In this document: positions 18,966-27,135 of the stretch, piece by piece | How positions within the stretch are numbered: the stretch's first letter is position 1 | How the letters are laid out: each line of letters starts with the position of its first letter | NCBI RefSeq assembly: GCF_006539725.1 | Contig: NZ_BJNO01000004.1 | Span: 124,001 to 188,000 of the forward strand | Direction of reading: 5' to 3' | Length of the DNA: 64,000 bases | DNA from: Klebsiella terrigena | GTDB taxonomy: Bacteria > Pseudomonadota > Gammaproteobacteria > Enterobacterales > Enterobacteriaceae | Notes under the pieces: generated by a model | Seen by the model: only the letters and a program-made list of their open reading frames with translations | Told to the model about the DNA's origin: nothing | Database searches by the model: none | Made by a program: the position numbers and the translations under genes

Positions 18966-19832
18966 ATGAAATACAAATTAGTCAAACAGGTTAAGGATAA
19001 TGATGCCCTGAGGAACAGCTTCATTGACCTGGCTATTAAGACCTTTGACCTCTCATTCAAGGACTGGTACAAAAAAGGCTACTGGACCGAGTCATACATT
19101 CCCTACGCTTTCGTTGATAATAATAAGGTAATTGCTAACGCCTCCGCCAACGTCATCGACCTCAAGTGGCAAGGGAAGCTCGTGCACTATATTCAGATAG
19201 GCACCGTGATGACCGATACCGACCATCGCGATAAAGGCCTTGCGACACAGTTGATTAATCATATTCTCGATGACTGGAAGGATAAGGCCGACGCGATTTT
19301 TCTGTTTGCTAACTCTACCACCGTCGATTTCTATCCGAGATTTGGCTTCGAGCAGTACGATGAGTATCAGTATACCCTGCCGGTGACCCCAGCCCAGGGC
19401 GACTTCCGTCGTCTTGATATGGATAAAGAGAGCGATGTGGCAATCCTCAGGCACTATTATCAGAAATCCAATCCCTTCTCTCAGCTCTCGGCGCACAATA
19501 ACTTCGGCCTGCTGATGTTCTACTGCTCGGCGTTTATGAAGCACTTCGTCTACTATTCGGAAAAAAATAGTGCCGTAGCCATCGCGATGCAAAACGATCG
19601 TGCGCTGATCTGCTTTGATATTTTCTGCGACGCCAGCGGTTCGATGTCGGCTATCGTCAATGAGCTCGCCGACCAACGCACCCAGCTGGCGATTTTAGGT
19701 TTCACTCCGCTCGAAGGTCGCATCGGCGAGTATGAAAAAATAGAGGGCGACGACTTCTTATTTATCTCTACGGCCAAAGAGAACATTTTTAAAGGCAACA
19801 GGCTGATGTTCCCGACGCTATCCCATGCCTGA
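18966..19832 (+). CDS. GNAT-family N-acetyltransferase
   Basis: 288-residue protein whose N-terminal half is a GNAT domain. The acetyl-CoA loop is visible as IGTVMTDTDHRDKGLATQLI near residue 80, followed by AIFLFANSTTVDFYPRFGFE, where the tyrosine is the usual general acid. The C-terminal half (about 145-288) has no family I recognise, and might be a second degenerate acyltransferase domain or a substrate-binding part. The start at 18966 is chosen over 18831 because AAAAAGGAAG precedes it and it gives a normal GNAT start. Substrate unknown. Codon use is more AT-rich than that of the core genes nearby. Confidence 0.8.
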   Translation: MKYKLVKQVKDNDALRNSFIDLAIKTFDLSFKDWYKKGYWTESYIPYAFVDNNKVIANASANVIDLKWQGKLVHYIQIGTVMTDTDHRDKGLATQLINHILDDWKDKADAIFLFANSTTVDFYPRFGFEQYDEYQYTLPVTPAQGDFRRLDMDKESDVAILRHYYQKSNPFSQLSAHNNFGLLMFYCSAFMKHFVYYSEKNSAVAIAMQNDRALICFDIFCDASGSMSAIVNELADQRTQLAILGFTPLEGRIGEYEKIEGDDFLFISTAKENIFKGNRLMFPTLSHA

Positions 19833-20425
19833 GCCGCGGCGGCCTGCAGCCTTTTCTCAGCGCAAAATCCCCTCATGAGAAATCATGAGGGGCAAAACTG
19901 AGACAGCGCTGAGAAAGAACGGAGAAAAGGCTGAGTCAAAACCGGGACGAGGCGGGAGCAATGAAGGGACAAAGCAGGGACCACGCAGGGATAAAACGGC
20001 GGATGAGCGCCTCCGCTGCCGCTTATGATTTATCACCATCATTAATCACCTTGCTTTATTTTAATTTACCGCGGCAGAGCGCTTTAAATAAGCGCGCAAT
20101 AAGGCATAAATAGGATTGACTTCATCCTCAGCCTAATAGAGGATCCCTTAATCTTAATCTGCCCTGGCGGCAACGGCGAAAGTAAAGGGTCTATTCCTCT
20201 GCCCCTCACGCCTAAACAGAGCGCGCCAGCCCCTAAGATAGCGCGCGATCGTAACCCGCATTAAAAACAATTAAAAATGTCAATGATGTAAATCAGCATC
20301 TAAAGAAAAATAAGAAATAAAAAGATCTGAGCTTCAGTAATTAAAATAACAACTTTCCTTACTAAAGATTACTTAAGATAAATTAACTACCCAAAACAAT
20401 ATAACCCGCCTTATGATTTTCCCCC
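19833..20425. other. Intergenic region with one strong hairpin
   Basis: Nearly 600 bases between the acetyltransferase and the broken LuxR gene. The left part is GC-rich and repetitive; the right part (20240-20420) is very AT-rich, as in H-NS-bound promoter DNA. Apart from the hairpin at 19869-19892 no gene is supported. Confidence 0.5.
19869..19892. terminator. 10-bp hairpin with GAAA loop
   Basis: Perfect stem CCCCTCATGA / TCATGAGGGG closed by GAAA (a GNRA tetraloop). It is flanked by AAAAT on the left and CAAAAC on the right, so the T-rich tail suits leftward termination better. It is 37 bases past the end of the rightward acetyltransferase gene. Confidence 0.6.
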
Positions 20426-21137
20426 ATGAGTTCAGACGCTCCCTGTGAACAATTAAAATTGCGGGCATTCTCTATGCATGAACAAATAAGCGCACCCGGT
20501 CAACAGAGTAAGATAATTAAACCCGATACGGAACACTACGCTTACTTAGATCTTGAGCTATTGTTGAAAAACTATAGCGGCGGCAGCCTTACGGATATCC
20601 CGCCGGCAGCGGCGATCTCTGCATATTCCTATATGGCGAACCAGTACCTCAGCGACGGCCTTGAGACGCTAAAAGCCTCGATACGGCCCAGCGGTGCCGG
20701 GGATCTCTTTGTTCTTGAAGAAAGCTACTTCCCTAATATCTGTGCGCTTCTCACGGTTATTCAGGTGCTGATTATTCGCGGTAACGCGTCAATATTAATT
20801 ATCAGTGACCGCAAAATAAAAGACGGCATGACCGATTTCTTTATCTCTAAACAGGCCGGATTACGCGAATGGCGCAGAAAGCTCAAGGGCAACAACGCCA
20901 CCAGCATCGGTAAGCTGCTGAGATATTATAGCGAACTGCGCAGCGGCGGCCTCTTAACAAAAAGAGAGTATGACGTTCCTTCGCGCCGCATATACTTCAC
21001 CGTCCCGCGGCGGCGTCGAACGGCTGCTCTCCATGAGCAATAAGCAGGTATCCCATTACTATCTGAGAATAAAAGACAAGCTTGGCATAAATAATAAGCT
21101 CGCCATGCTCAACTATATAGGTTGGCTATTCCCTTAG
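20426..21137 (+). pseudogene. LuxR-type transcriptional regulator, broken by a +1 frameshift
   Basis: The open frame from 20426 runs 205 codons and stops at 21041-21043, but its last about 20 residues are arginine-rich nonsense. At the point where LTKREYDV is reached (20955-20978), moving one base forward restores LRAAYTSPSRGG, then MSNKQVSHYYLRIKDKLG and a stop at 21135-21137. The joined protein ends in a textbook LuxR/FixJ C-terminal helix-turn-helix (LTxRExxVL ... NKQVSxYxxRIxxKLG). One extra base in the GTTCCTTCG stretch explains it. The N-terminal domain (about 165 residues) is unrecognised. The gene lies directly upstream of the ibrA/ibrB-like pair and could be its regulator. A sequencing error is an alternative. 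Confidence 0.75.
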
Positions 21138-21188
21138 TTCGCGCGGGGCCTGAACAATTAAACCTACATTTAATAACCTGGAGGGCTG

Positions 21189-22400
21189 GTGAAGAAAATA
21201 AATCTCGACCTGGATGTGCTTGATGCGGCGCTGCTTCGCCTCGACTGGGTATTTGAATCATTTGAGCAGGTTTGTTTATCTTTCTCTGGGGGCAAGGACT
21301 CAACCATCCTGTTTCACCTGGCGGCAACCGTTGCGCGTAAGAAGCGCAAAAAGTTCGTGGTCCTGTTTATTGACTGGGAGGCGCAGTATTTATTAACCAT
21401 TGAGCATGTCGAAAAAATGCGGGCTCTCTATCAGGACGTCATCAGCCACTTTTACTGGATTGCCCTGCCGCTGACCACGGTCAGCGGCGTATCACAGCAC
21501 CAGCCGGAGTGGATCTGCTGGGAGCCCGGCGTCGAATGGGTGCGCCAGCCGCCAGCGGGGGCAGTCACCCACGGCGCCGACCTCCCCTTCTATCACTATC
21601 CGATGACCTTTGAATCCTTTGTGCCGGCGTTCATTCAGTGGCTGGCCGCCGGACGCAGCCTGGCCTCGCTGATCGGCATTCGCACCGACGAGTCGCTACA
21701 CCGCTATATGGCGCTGACATCGCAGACAAAATCGCGTTTTGCTGATGACAAACCCTGGACGACGGCGCTGCCGGGAGGCAAAAGCTATACCTGCTATCCT
21801 CTGTACGACTGGCGTACTCAGGATATCTGGATCTTCAACGCCAAATCAAAGCTCCCCTATAACCCGCTGTATGACCTGATGTACCGTGCCGGCGTCACGC
21901 TGAAAAACATGCGCGTGTGCGAACCCTTTGGCCCGGAGCAGCGCCGCGGGTTATGGCTTTACCACACGCTCGAACCGGACACCTGGGAGAAGATGTGTCG
22001 CCGGGTGTCCGGCGCGCACGGCGCCGCGAAGTACGCTAACGAAAGCGGTGATTATTTCGCCCTCAGAACGCAGATGCGCAAGCCGGAGCAGCATACCTGG
22101 CGCAGCTACGCGCTGTTCCTGCTCGACAGCATGCCGGAGACAACCGCCGAGCATTACCGCAACAAGATAGCCATCTACCTGCACTGGTATCAGACGCGCG
22201 GCTTTCCGCAGGATATTCCTGATGCCCAGGAGAAGGACCTTGGCTTTCGCGATATTCCCTCCTGGCGCCGGATCTGCAAAACGATCCTCAAGAATGATTA
22301 CTGGTGCCGGACGCTGTCATTCAGTCCGACCCAGTCCGAGCATTACAAAAGATACTGCAACAATATCAGTAATAAACGAAAGACATGGGGGACTCTGTAA
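21189..22400 (+). CDS. IbrA/YbdN-like PP-loop ATPase (PAPS-reductase family, DUF3440)
   Basis: 403-residue protein with the PP-loop ATP pyrophosphatase motif SFSGGKDST near residue 32 and the second conserved patch SLIGIRTDESLHRY near residue 155, as in PAPS reductase/DndC-like enzymes. It lacks a C-terminal ECG(I/L)H cysteine motif, so it is probably not a true sulfonucleotide reductase. The C-terminal half fits DUF3440 as in E. coli YbdN and the prophage regulator IbrA. Start is GTG at 21189 with GGAGG 5-9 bases upstream. The stop overlaps the next start by one base (TAATG), so it is tightly coupled to the ParB-like partner. In known IbrA/IbrB the pair activates immunoglobulin-binding (eib) genes; the chemistry is unknown. 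Confidence 0.85.
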   Translation: MKKINLDLDVLDAALLRLDWVFESFEQVCLSFSGGKDSTILFHLAATVARKKRKKFVVLFIDWEAQYLLTIEHVEKMRALYQDVISHFYWIALPLTTVSGVSQHQPEWICWEPGVEWVRQPPAGAVTHGADLPFYHYPMTFESFVPAFIQWLAAGRSLASLIGIRTDESLHRYMALTSQTKSRFADDKPWTTALPGGKSYTCYPLYDWRTQDIWIFNAKSKLPYNPLYDLMYRAGVTLKNMRVCEPFGPEQRRGLWLYHTLEPDTWEKMCRRVSGAHGAAKYANESGDYFALRTQMRKPEQHTWRSYALFLLDSMPETTAEHYRNKIAIYLHWYQTRGFPQDIPDAQEKDLGFRDIPSWRRICKTILKNDYWCRTLSFSPTQSEHYKRYCNNISNKRKTWGTL

Positions 22401-23026
22401 TGTCGAAGGATATCAGCAAGGTCGTGGCCGAATACCTTGAATCTTTCTCAGATATGAAAAGTAAGATTGATGCCATAAACCAGCTCAAGACGCTTATCCA
22501 CCGGCACAGCCCCTTCCGCGACGAGCCCGTGGATTGCGTATTATGGGTTGACGCCGAATCGGTCACGGCGAACGACTATAACCCCAATAGCATGAGCGCA
22601 ACGGAGAAAAAGCTGCTGGAACGCTCGATTGAAATGGATGGCTTCACCCAGCCGGTGGTGGTCGCTCGCCAGCAGGAGCAGTATCTGGTTGTCGATGGCT
22701 TTCATCGGCATCTGATAAGCGCGGCCAACCCGCAGATTCACCAGCGCCTGCATGGCTATCTGCCGGTTACGCTGATCAACGTATCGCGTCAGGGGAAGAA
22801 GGAGCGCATCGCCGCGACCATTCGCCACAACCGCGCCCGAGGCAAGCACCAGATCGCCGCCATGTCGGATATCGTTCGCGATCTTTACCGCCTGGGCTGG
22901 GACGATCGGCGCATCGGCCAGGAGCTGGGAATGGACAGCGATGAGGTTTTACGCCTGAAGCAGATTAGCGGGCTGGCAGAGATTTTTATCAACGATAGCT
23001 TCAGCCAGGCCTGGACGGTTGAATAG
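22400..23026 (+). CDS. IbrB/YbdM-like ParB-domain protein
   Basis: 208-residue protein with a ParB N-terminal-type domain. It shows VTANDYNPNSMSATEKKLLE, then GFTQPVVV, VVDGFHRHLI (the counterpart of the ParB GERRxxA box) and RHNRARGKHQ. The C-terminal part has a helix-turn-helix-like stretch (DRRIGQELGMDSDEVLRLKQ). It matches the YbdM/IbrB family in length and motifs. The start at 22400 is preferred to 22385 because it overlaps the preceding stop in the TAATG arrangement and follows a GGGGGA ribosome site. It works with the upstream PP-loop protein by family knowledge; DNA binding is inferred. Confidence 0.85.
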   Translation: MSKDISKVVAEYLESFSDMKSKIDAINQLKTLIHRHSPFRDEPVDCVLWVDAESVTANDYNPNSMSATEKKLLERSIEMDGFTQPVVVARQQEQYLVVDGFHRHLISAANPQIHQRLHGYLPVTLINVSRQGKKERIAATIRHNRARGKHQIAAMSDIVRDLYRLGWDDRRIGQELGMDSDEVLRLKQISGLAEIFINDSFSQAWTVE

Positions 23027-23174
23027 CCCACGGCCGGGATCGCCTGAGCGCAAGGCTAGCGCCCGCGGCGACATCCGGCCCACGCGCCCCTGCCCGGTCA
23101 CCCACGCCTTACCGCAGCCGGCGGCCCCGCGCAGCTAACGCGGCTGCCGCCAGGCCGCCACAACGAGCACGCCG

Positions 23175-23681
23175 TCACGCGGGCGCCCATTCCTCCAGCT
23201 TCTCCAGCAGCGCGGCCAGAGAATAGCGCACCGCTTTTTCCACCACTTCCTGACAGGGGCCAGAAAACAGCAGCCGTTCGGTGTATATCTGCCCGCGAAA
23301 ATTCCATGCAAACCAAACCGTTCCCGCCGGGGTACCGTCCTCGCCGCCGTCAGGCCCGGCATAGCCGCTGATCGCAATACTGATATCAGCCCCGGCACGC
23401 TCCAGCGCGCCGACTGACATCTCGCTTACCGCTTGCCCGCTGACGGCGGTGAAGTGCTCCAGCGTGCTGGCACGCACGCCGAGTAGCCTGCGCTTCGCCG
23501 AGTCGCTGAAGACAATCGTGCCAATATCATAAAATGCGGCCGTATTTTCCTGCGCGCAGAGCGCTACCGCGAGGTTACCGCCGGTACAGGACTCGGCGGT
23601 GGTCAGGATCAATCCTCGCCGGGTCAGCGCCCCGGCCACCCGCTCCGTCAGCTGTGGGGTTGTTTTGCCCGAATCCGTCAT
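23175..23681 (-). CDS. CinA C-terminal-domain protein (nicotinamide-nucleotide amidohydrolase-like, PncC)
   Basis: 168-residue stand-alone CinA C-terminal domain. It has TTAESCTGGNLAVAL with the catalytic-site serine, GTIVFSDSAKRRLLGV, and SIAISGYAGPDGGEDGTPAGTVWFAW. The family deamidates NMN to nicotinate mononucleotide in the pyridine nucleotide cycle. E. coli has PncC (YgaD) and the diverged YdeJ; this copy is as distant as YdeJ, so activity is not certain. The start at 23681 has AAGGAG upstream. It is last in a three-gene leftward operon, 13 bases after the YetF-like gene. Confidence 0.82.
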   Translation of the reverse strand: MTDSGKTTPQLTERVAGALTRRGLILTTAESCTGGNLAVALCAQENTAAFYDIGTIVFSDSAKRRLLGVRASTLEHFTAVSGQAVSEMSVGALERAGADISIAISGYAGPDGGEDGTPAGTVWFAWNFRGQIYTERLLFSGPCQEVVEKAVRYSLAALLEKLEEWAPA

Positions 23682-23694
23682 GATGATGCGCTCC

Positions 23695-24141
23695 TTACTC
23701 TTCTGCCGGGATAACCGATATATGGCCGTTGCGCTCCAGAATGGCATATTTTATTTTGCGAAACTCCGTAATGCCCTGATTTTGACGCGCGGCGACCAGG
23801 ATGTCGTCGCAGGAGACATCGACCTTTTTCAGGTTATCGGTTAACGGTACCCCGTCGGCCACCAGCACCACGGGGGAGCCATCGAGCGCGGACTCCGCGC
23901 CGGAAATATACTTTTTCATTAGCCCAAACAGGATATCGACCACCACCAGCGTAATAATCGTCAGCATCGCCCCGGTAACCGAAAAATCGTTGCCGAGCAG
24001 GGCCTGCTGCGTCGCCTCGCTGATAATCAGCAGCAGGATCAGGTCGAAGCTGGTCATTTGCAGCAGCGCGCGGCGGCCGGCAATTTTAAATACCACCAGC
24101 AGGATTAAATAAATGGCTAACGCCCGGAAGACCATCTCCAT
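23695..24141 (-). CDS. YetF/YcaP-like membrane protein (DUF421)
   Basis: 148-residue protein of the DUF421 family. The N-terminal 75 residues contain about three membrane helices (RALAIYLILLVVFKIAGRRA, FDLILLLIISEATQQALLG, LTIITLVVVDILFGL). The cytoplasmic tail (SPVVLVADGVPLTDNLKKV ... DDILVAARQNQGI) is the typical DUF421 beta domain. In Bacillus, YetF relatives act with spore germination and stress; the role in enterobacteria is unknown. It lies 9 bases behind the single-helix protein and 13 bases ahead of the PncC-like gene. Confidence 0.82.
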   Translation of the reverse strand: MEMVFRALAIYLILLVVFKIAGRRALLQMTSFDLILLLIISEATQQALLGNDFSVTGAMLTIITLVVVDILFGLMKKYISGAESALDGSPVVLVADGVPLTDNLKKVDVSCDDILVAARQNQGITEFRKIKYAILERNGHISVIPAEE

Positions 24142-24150
24142 AGCAACCCC

Positions 24151-24654
24151 CTAAGGATAAATAAACTGCCAAAAGCGGATTTCAGGCTCGGCGTTCACCT
24201 GGATAGAATTCTCCGACCTCCCCGGCTTCGCCGGCGTGACGTATAGCCAGATGGCGAAGTCGCCTTTATTTTTCACGTTGTTGTAGATCAGATACAGCGT
24301 CTTTCCCTGGCTGTACATCCCGTCCGGCTGCGGCCAGATGCTGCCAGGCTCATAGTTTTCATTGAAATCGCCGCCGAGGCTGAAGACATATTTATCGCCC
24401 CGCTGCGGGTGCGCCGTGATTTTGAGGCGAAACTCTTTTTGCAGCCGGCCAAAATACTCGTAGTCGATCTTTAGCGTCCCCGGCGGATTGGTTTTTTCAG
24501 CCTCGCTGAAATAGCCGACAGAAAATCCTCCGGCCAGCGCGATGCAGATAATAGCCAGCAGAATAACCAGGCCCACGTTCCTCGAAGCGGCCTCAAAATT
24601 CAGCAGGCGCTGACTCTCTTTTATCCCCGGCAACTTCACCTTATTATCTGCCAT
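24151..24654 (-). CDS. Hypothetical single-pass membrane protein
   Basis: 167 residues. A charged start of about 27 residues is followed by one membrane helix (VGLVILLAIICIALAGGFSVGYF, about 28-50), and the rest (about 115 residues) is predicted outside the cytoplasm with alternating polar/hydrophobic strands. No family is recognised. It is first in the operon with the YetF-like and PncC-like genes, so its job is probably linked to the YetF-like protein in the envelope. Confidence 0.7.
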   Translation of the reverse strand: MADNKVKLPGIKESQRLLNFEAASRNVGLVILLAIICIALAGGFSVGYFSEAEKTNPPGTLKIDYEYFGRLQKEFRLKITAHPQRGDKYVFSLGGDFNENYEPGSIWPQPDGMYSQGKTLYLIYNNVKNKGDFAIWLYVTPAKPGRSENSIQVNAEPEIRFWQFIYP

Positions 24655-24983
24655 TCATCACCCCACCGCTTCGCCTGCAAGCTATAAACCGTATATTTTA
24701 CAATTAGATATTGCTTTAAGGCGCATATTCTTTGCCTGATTAAGCAATAGCAAGCACGCTTAATATGTCAAGCCGATCGCCGCAGGAAGGCAGCGCGAGG
24801 TTATTGGCGGTAGCGCTATTGTGTCCGTTTTTAATCGCGACGCACTGGCTGCATTCGCGCTGGGGTGTGCCAGGGCGCCGCTTCGTTCAGAGCGTTTAAA
24901 ATAGCCGCGCTATTTAATACATCATATTTAAGGTATAAAACGCATCCCGCCGCCGCCCTGATAAACAGCGAGCGGCGGCGCAA
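24655..24983. other. Divergent promoter region, no gene
   Basis: About 330 bases between the leftward three-gene operon and the rightward DUF1304 gene. AT-rich around 24690-24770 and 24895-24940, consistent with promoters for both directions. No supported reading frame. Confidence 0.45.
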
Positions 24984-25385
24984 ATGAGTTTTAACTATAA
25001 TCACCCTGCTCCCACATTTTCAGCGAGGCCTGCCGTGTTAGCCAATCTTCTTATCGCCCTGGTGGCCGCCATCCACCTCTACATACTGATCCTCGAGATG
25101 TTTCTATGGGATACCAAAACGGGCCGTCAGGCATTTAATCTGAGCGCTGATTTCGCTCGCGACACCCGGGTAATGGCCGCGAACCAGGGGTTGTACAACG
25201 GCTTTTTAGCCGCGGGCTTGCTGTGGGGACTTTGGGCGGGAGAGAGCGGGTTTCAGCTTAAAGTCTTTTTCCTGTCCTGCGTTGTACTCGCCGGAGTATA
25301 CGGCTCGATCACGGCAAGCAGGAAAATACTCTACGTTCAGGCTTTGCCCGCCATCGCGGCGCTGGCGGCCCTGTTTATCGGCTGA
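24984..25385 (+). CDS. DUF1304 family inner membrane protein
   Basis: 133 residues (or 116 from the alternative GTG at 25035), with four membrane helices. The second half of the first helix, LVAAIHLYILILEMFLWDT, is the hallmark of DUF1304, as is NQGLYNGFLAAGLLWG. Family members are small membrane proteins of unknown function. The GTG at 25035 gives the normal family N-terminus (LANLLIALVAAIHLYI), while ATG 24984 adds 17 polar residues; the choice is open. The following 292 bases hold no gene. Confidence 0.8.
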   Translation: MSFNYNHPAPTFSARPAVLANLLIALVAAIHLYILILEMFLWDTKTGRQAFNLSADFARDTRVMAANQGLYNGFLAAGLLWGLWAGESGFQLKVFFLSCVVLAGVYGSITASRKILYVQALPAIAALAALFIG

Positions 25386-25677
25386 CGGCGGGCTACGGTA
25401 AATAAGACACCGTTAACCTGCCCCGGCCGTTGCGTAACGAGGCTATCAGCGGCCGCCGCTGCAGGTGCGCACAGGAGATGAGCCTCAAGCCCTGCAGATC
25501 CCCGCCAATATCCTGGGTCAAAATCACGCGCTTTGCATTAATCGGTCAATAAGGCAGCGGCATTGAACCCAGGGTTATGAGCCTGTATCGTTTAGTCTGC
25601 CTGGAAAATAAACCGGCTAAGGTTGTGGATAGCGGGAGTCATTCCGTTGCTATGGAAGAAATAAAGGGAGTTCGCCC

Positions 25678-26502
25678 GTGAGTGACGTCGCTTCAGCAGC
25701 AAATAACATCTCCGCCTTTATTAGCTCGGAATCATTAAAGCTTTTTTTAGGGGTGCTGGTCCCAGGCATCATGAAGTATGCCCTCCTTGGGCTGCGAAAA
25801 TTCTTTGATATTCAGCCGGCAGAGAAAATAGCGGTGACGGAAAAGAGGTCAAAGGTCCTTGCCGCTATATCGGGCATGATGAATGAGAGGCTAACCGATG
25901 CCGGTAAAAACACCATCAAAGCGCTATATGAAACTATCGGCATGTTCTATCCCCTCTCAATCAATGAGCGGCTGCTGACCTTTTTGCGTGAGAATAGCCT
26001 CTCTTATGATGACCGCGACTTCCGGTCATTTATCAAAGCGCCGCTTGCTCAGGGTGTTGAAAGCGGCTCGGTGAGCCTTTACAACGTCAGGTACAGAAGA
26101 GAACGAAAACAGCGCGCCCTATTTTCCGGCATCTCTTTTTTAATTTTATTTGCCGCATTCATGCTCTTTGCCGGTATAGCGAAAAACAGCACCGGCCCGG
26201 AAAAAACCTTCTTCATCGTCATGGCGATGGCCTTTTACCTGCTTAATTTCGCCTTTGTTTTTTTCATCATGAATGAATTTGAGCGCTCGCGGAGAGCCCG
26301 GCAGTTTTATAAAAAGTTTGCCCCCTGGCTCAGGCAAAAAATTGATCAGCAGGACGCGGCGGCCCCCTCGCCGGAGGCCGGGCAGCGGGAATTACCCTCA
26401 GCCTTCTCATCCACTGGCCTGACGTACCGCATTTCTGGCGGAGCTGCCGGGGCGGTGGCCCGGCAAAACCGTCCGCCGATGGTCGAATATGAGGGTCGAT
26501 AA
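25678..26502 (+). CDS. Hypothetical membrane protein with two central helices
   Basis: 274 residues from a GTG start with AAAGGGAG upstream. The first 140 residues are soluble and helical, with a run resembling a small helical bundle (AISGMMNERLTDAGKNTIKALYETIG). Two adjacent membrane helices follow (FSGISFLILFAAFMLFAGI, about 150-172, and FIVMAMAFYLLNFAFVFFIM, about 182-203). The C-terminal 70 residues are basic, then proline/glycine-rich. No family recognised. Its stop is one base from the next start, so the pair is co-transcribed. Confidence 0.65.
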   Translation: MSDVASAANNISAFISSESLKLFLGVLVPGIMKYALLGLRKFFDIQPAEKIAVTEKRSKVLAAISGMMNERLTDAGKNTIKALYETIGMFYPLSINERLLTFLRENSLSYDDRDFRSFIKAPLAQGVESGSVSLYNVRYRRERKQRALFSGISFLILFAAFMLFAGIAKNSTGPEKTFFIVMAMAFYLLNFAFVFFIMNEFERSRRARQFYKKFAPWLRQKIDQQDAAAPSPEAGQRELPSAFSSTGLTYRISGGAAGAVARQNRPPMVEYEGR

Positions 26503-26503
26503 G

Positions 26504-27112
26504 ATGAACGAGCGACCGATTGTGCCAGACGAGAATAGCTGGGACTCCTGGAGCCCTGCCGAGCTCTCCCGTCGGCTGAGCCGCGTATCGAGGCCGTGGT
26601 GCGTCGTGGGCGGCTGGGCGCTCGATCTGTGGCACGGGAAGAAGACGCGCGAGCATGAGGATATCGAGTTCACGATCCTGCGCGAGGATCTGCCCCTTTT
26701 TCGTAGTGCGCTGCGCGATATGGCGTTTTACACCGTCAGCGACGGCGTGCTCGAGCGGCTGGCGGCCGACCGGCAACCGGAGGCCGCGATTTCCCAGATC
26801 TGGTGCTTCGATCGCCCCGCTGGCCGCTGGCGGGCGGATATGATGATTGAGCCGGGAACGGATGAGCGCTGGGCCTATAAGCGGGATCCGCAGCTCACGC
26901 GACCGCGCAGCGAAATGGTCGCGCGGACCGCGAGCGGCATTCCTTACCTAAGCCCCTCAGCCGTGCTGCTGTTCAAGGCAAAGCACCGTCGGCCGAAGGA
27001 CGAGGAGGATTTCGCCAGGGCCATGCCGGGATTACTCCCGGCCGAGCGTTTATGGCTGCGGGAGTGTCTCGAGCGCCTGCACCCGCACCATCCGTGGGCA
27101 GGCATGCTGTAA
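26504..27112 (+). CDS. Nucleotidyltransferase related to aminoglycoside-2''-adenylyltransferase
   Basis: 202-residue protein with the nucleotidyltransferase core. VVGGWALDLWHGKKTREHEDIEF contains the GG-W plus D/E-x-D/E metal site near residues 30-50, and a third acidic residue appears in WRADMMIEPG. The C-terminal helical half has VLLFKAKHRRPKDEEDFA. This is the layout of the AadB-like/LinA-like ANT(2'') family; whether it touches antibiotics is unknown. The start at 26504 follows GAGGG at 8 bases, one base after the preceding stop. Note that DIEF reads E-D-I-E where canonical enzymes have H-x-D-x-D. Confidence 0.75.
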   Translation: MNERPIVPDENSWDSWSPAELSRRLSRVSRPWCVVGGWALDLWHGKKTREHEDIEFTILREDLPLFRSALRDMAFYTVSDGVLERLAADRQPEAAISQIWCFDRPAGRWRADMMIEPGTDERWAYKRDPQLTRPRSEMVARTASGIPYLSPSAVLLFKAKHRRPKDEEDFARAMPGLLPAERLWLRECLERLHPHHPWAGML

Positions 27113-27134
27113 CGGCCGGGATAACGCCCGGCCG
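27113..27134. terminator. GC-rich hairpin between converging genes
   Basis: Inverted repeat CGGCCGGG / CCCGGCCG with a 6-base loop between the nucleotidyltransferase and the leftward MFS gene. No T tract follows, so termination is only likely, not certain. Confidence 0.5.
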
Positions 27135-27135
27135 G

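Noticed and set aside
19857-20042. 61-codon leftward frame after the GNAT gene
   Set aside because: Low-complexity arginine/serine/proline-rich protein ending in a hairpin; no ribosome site.
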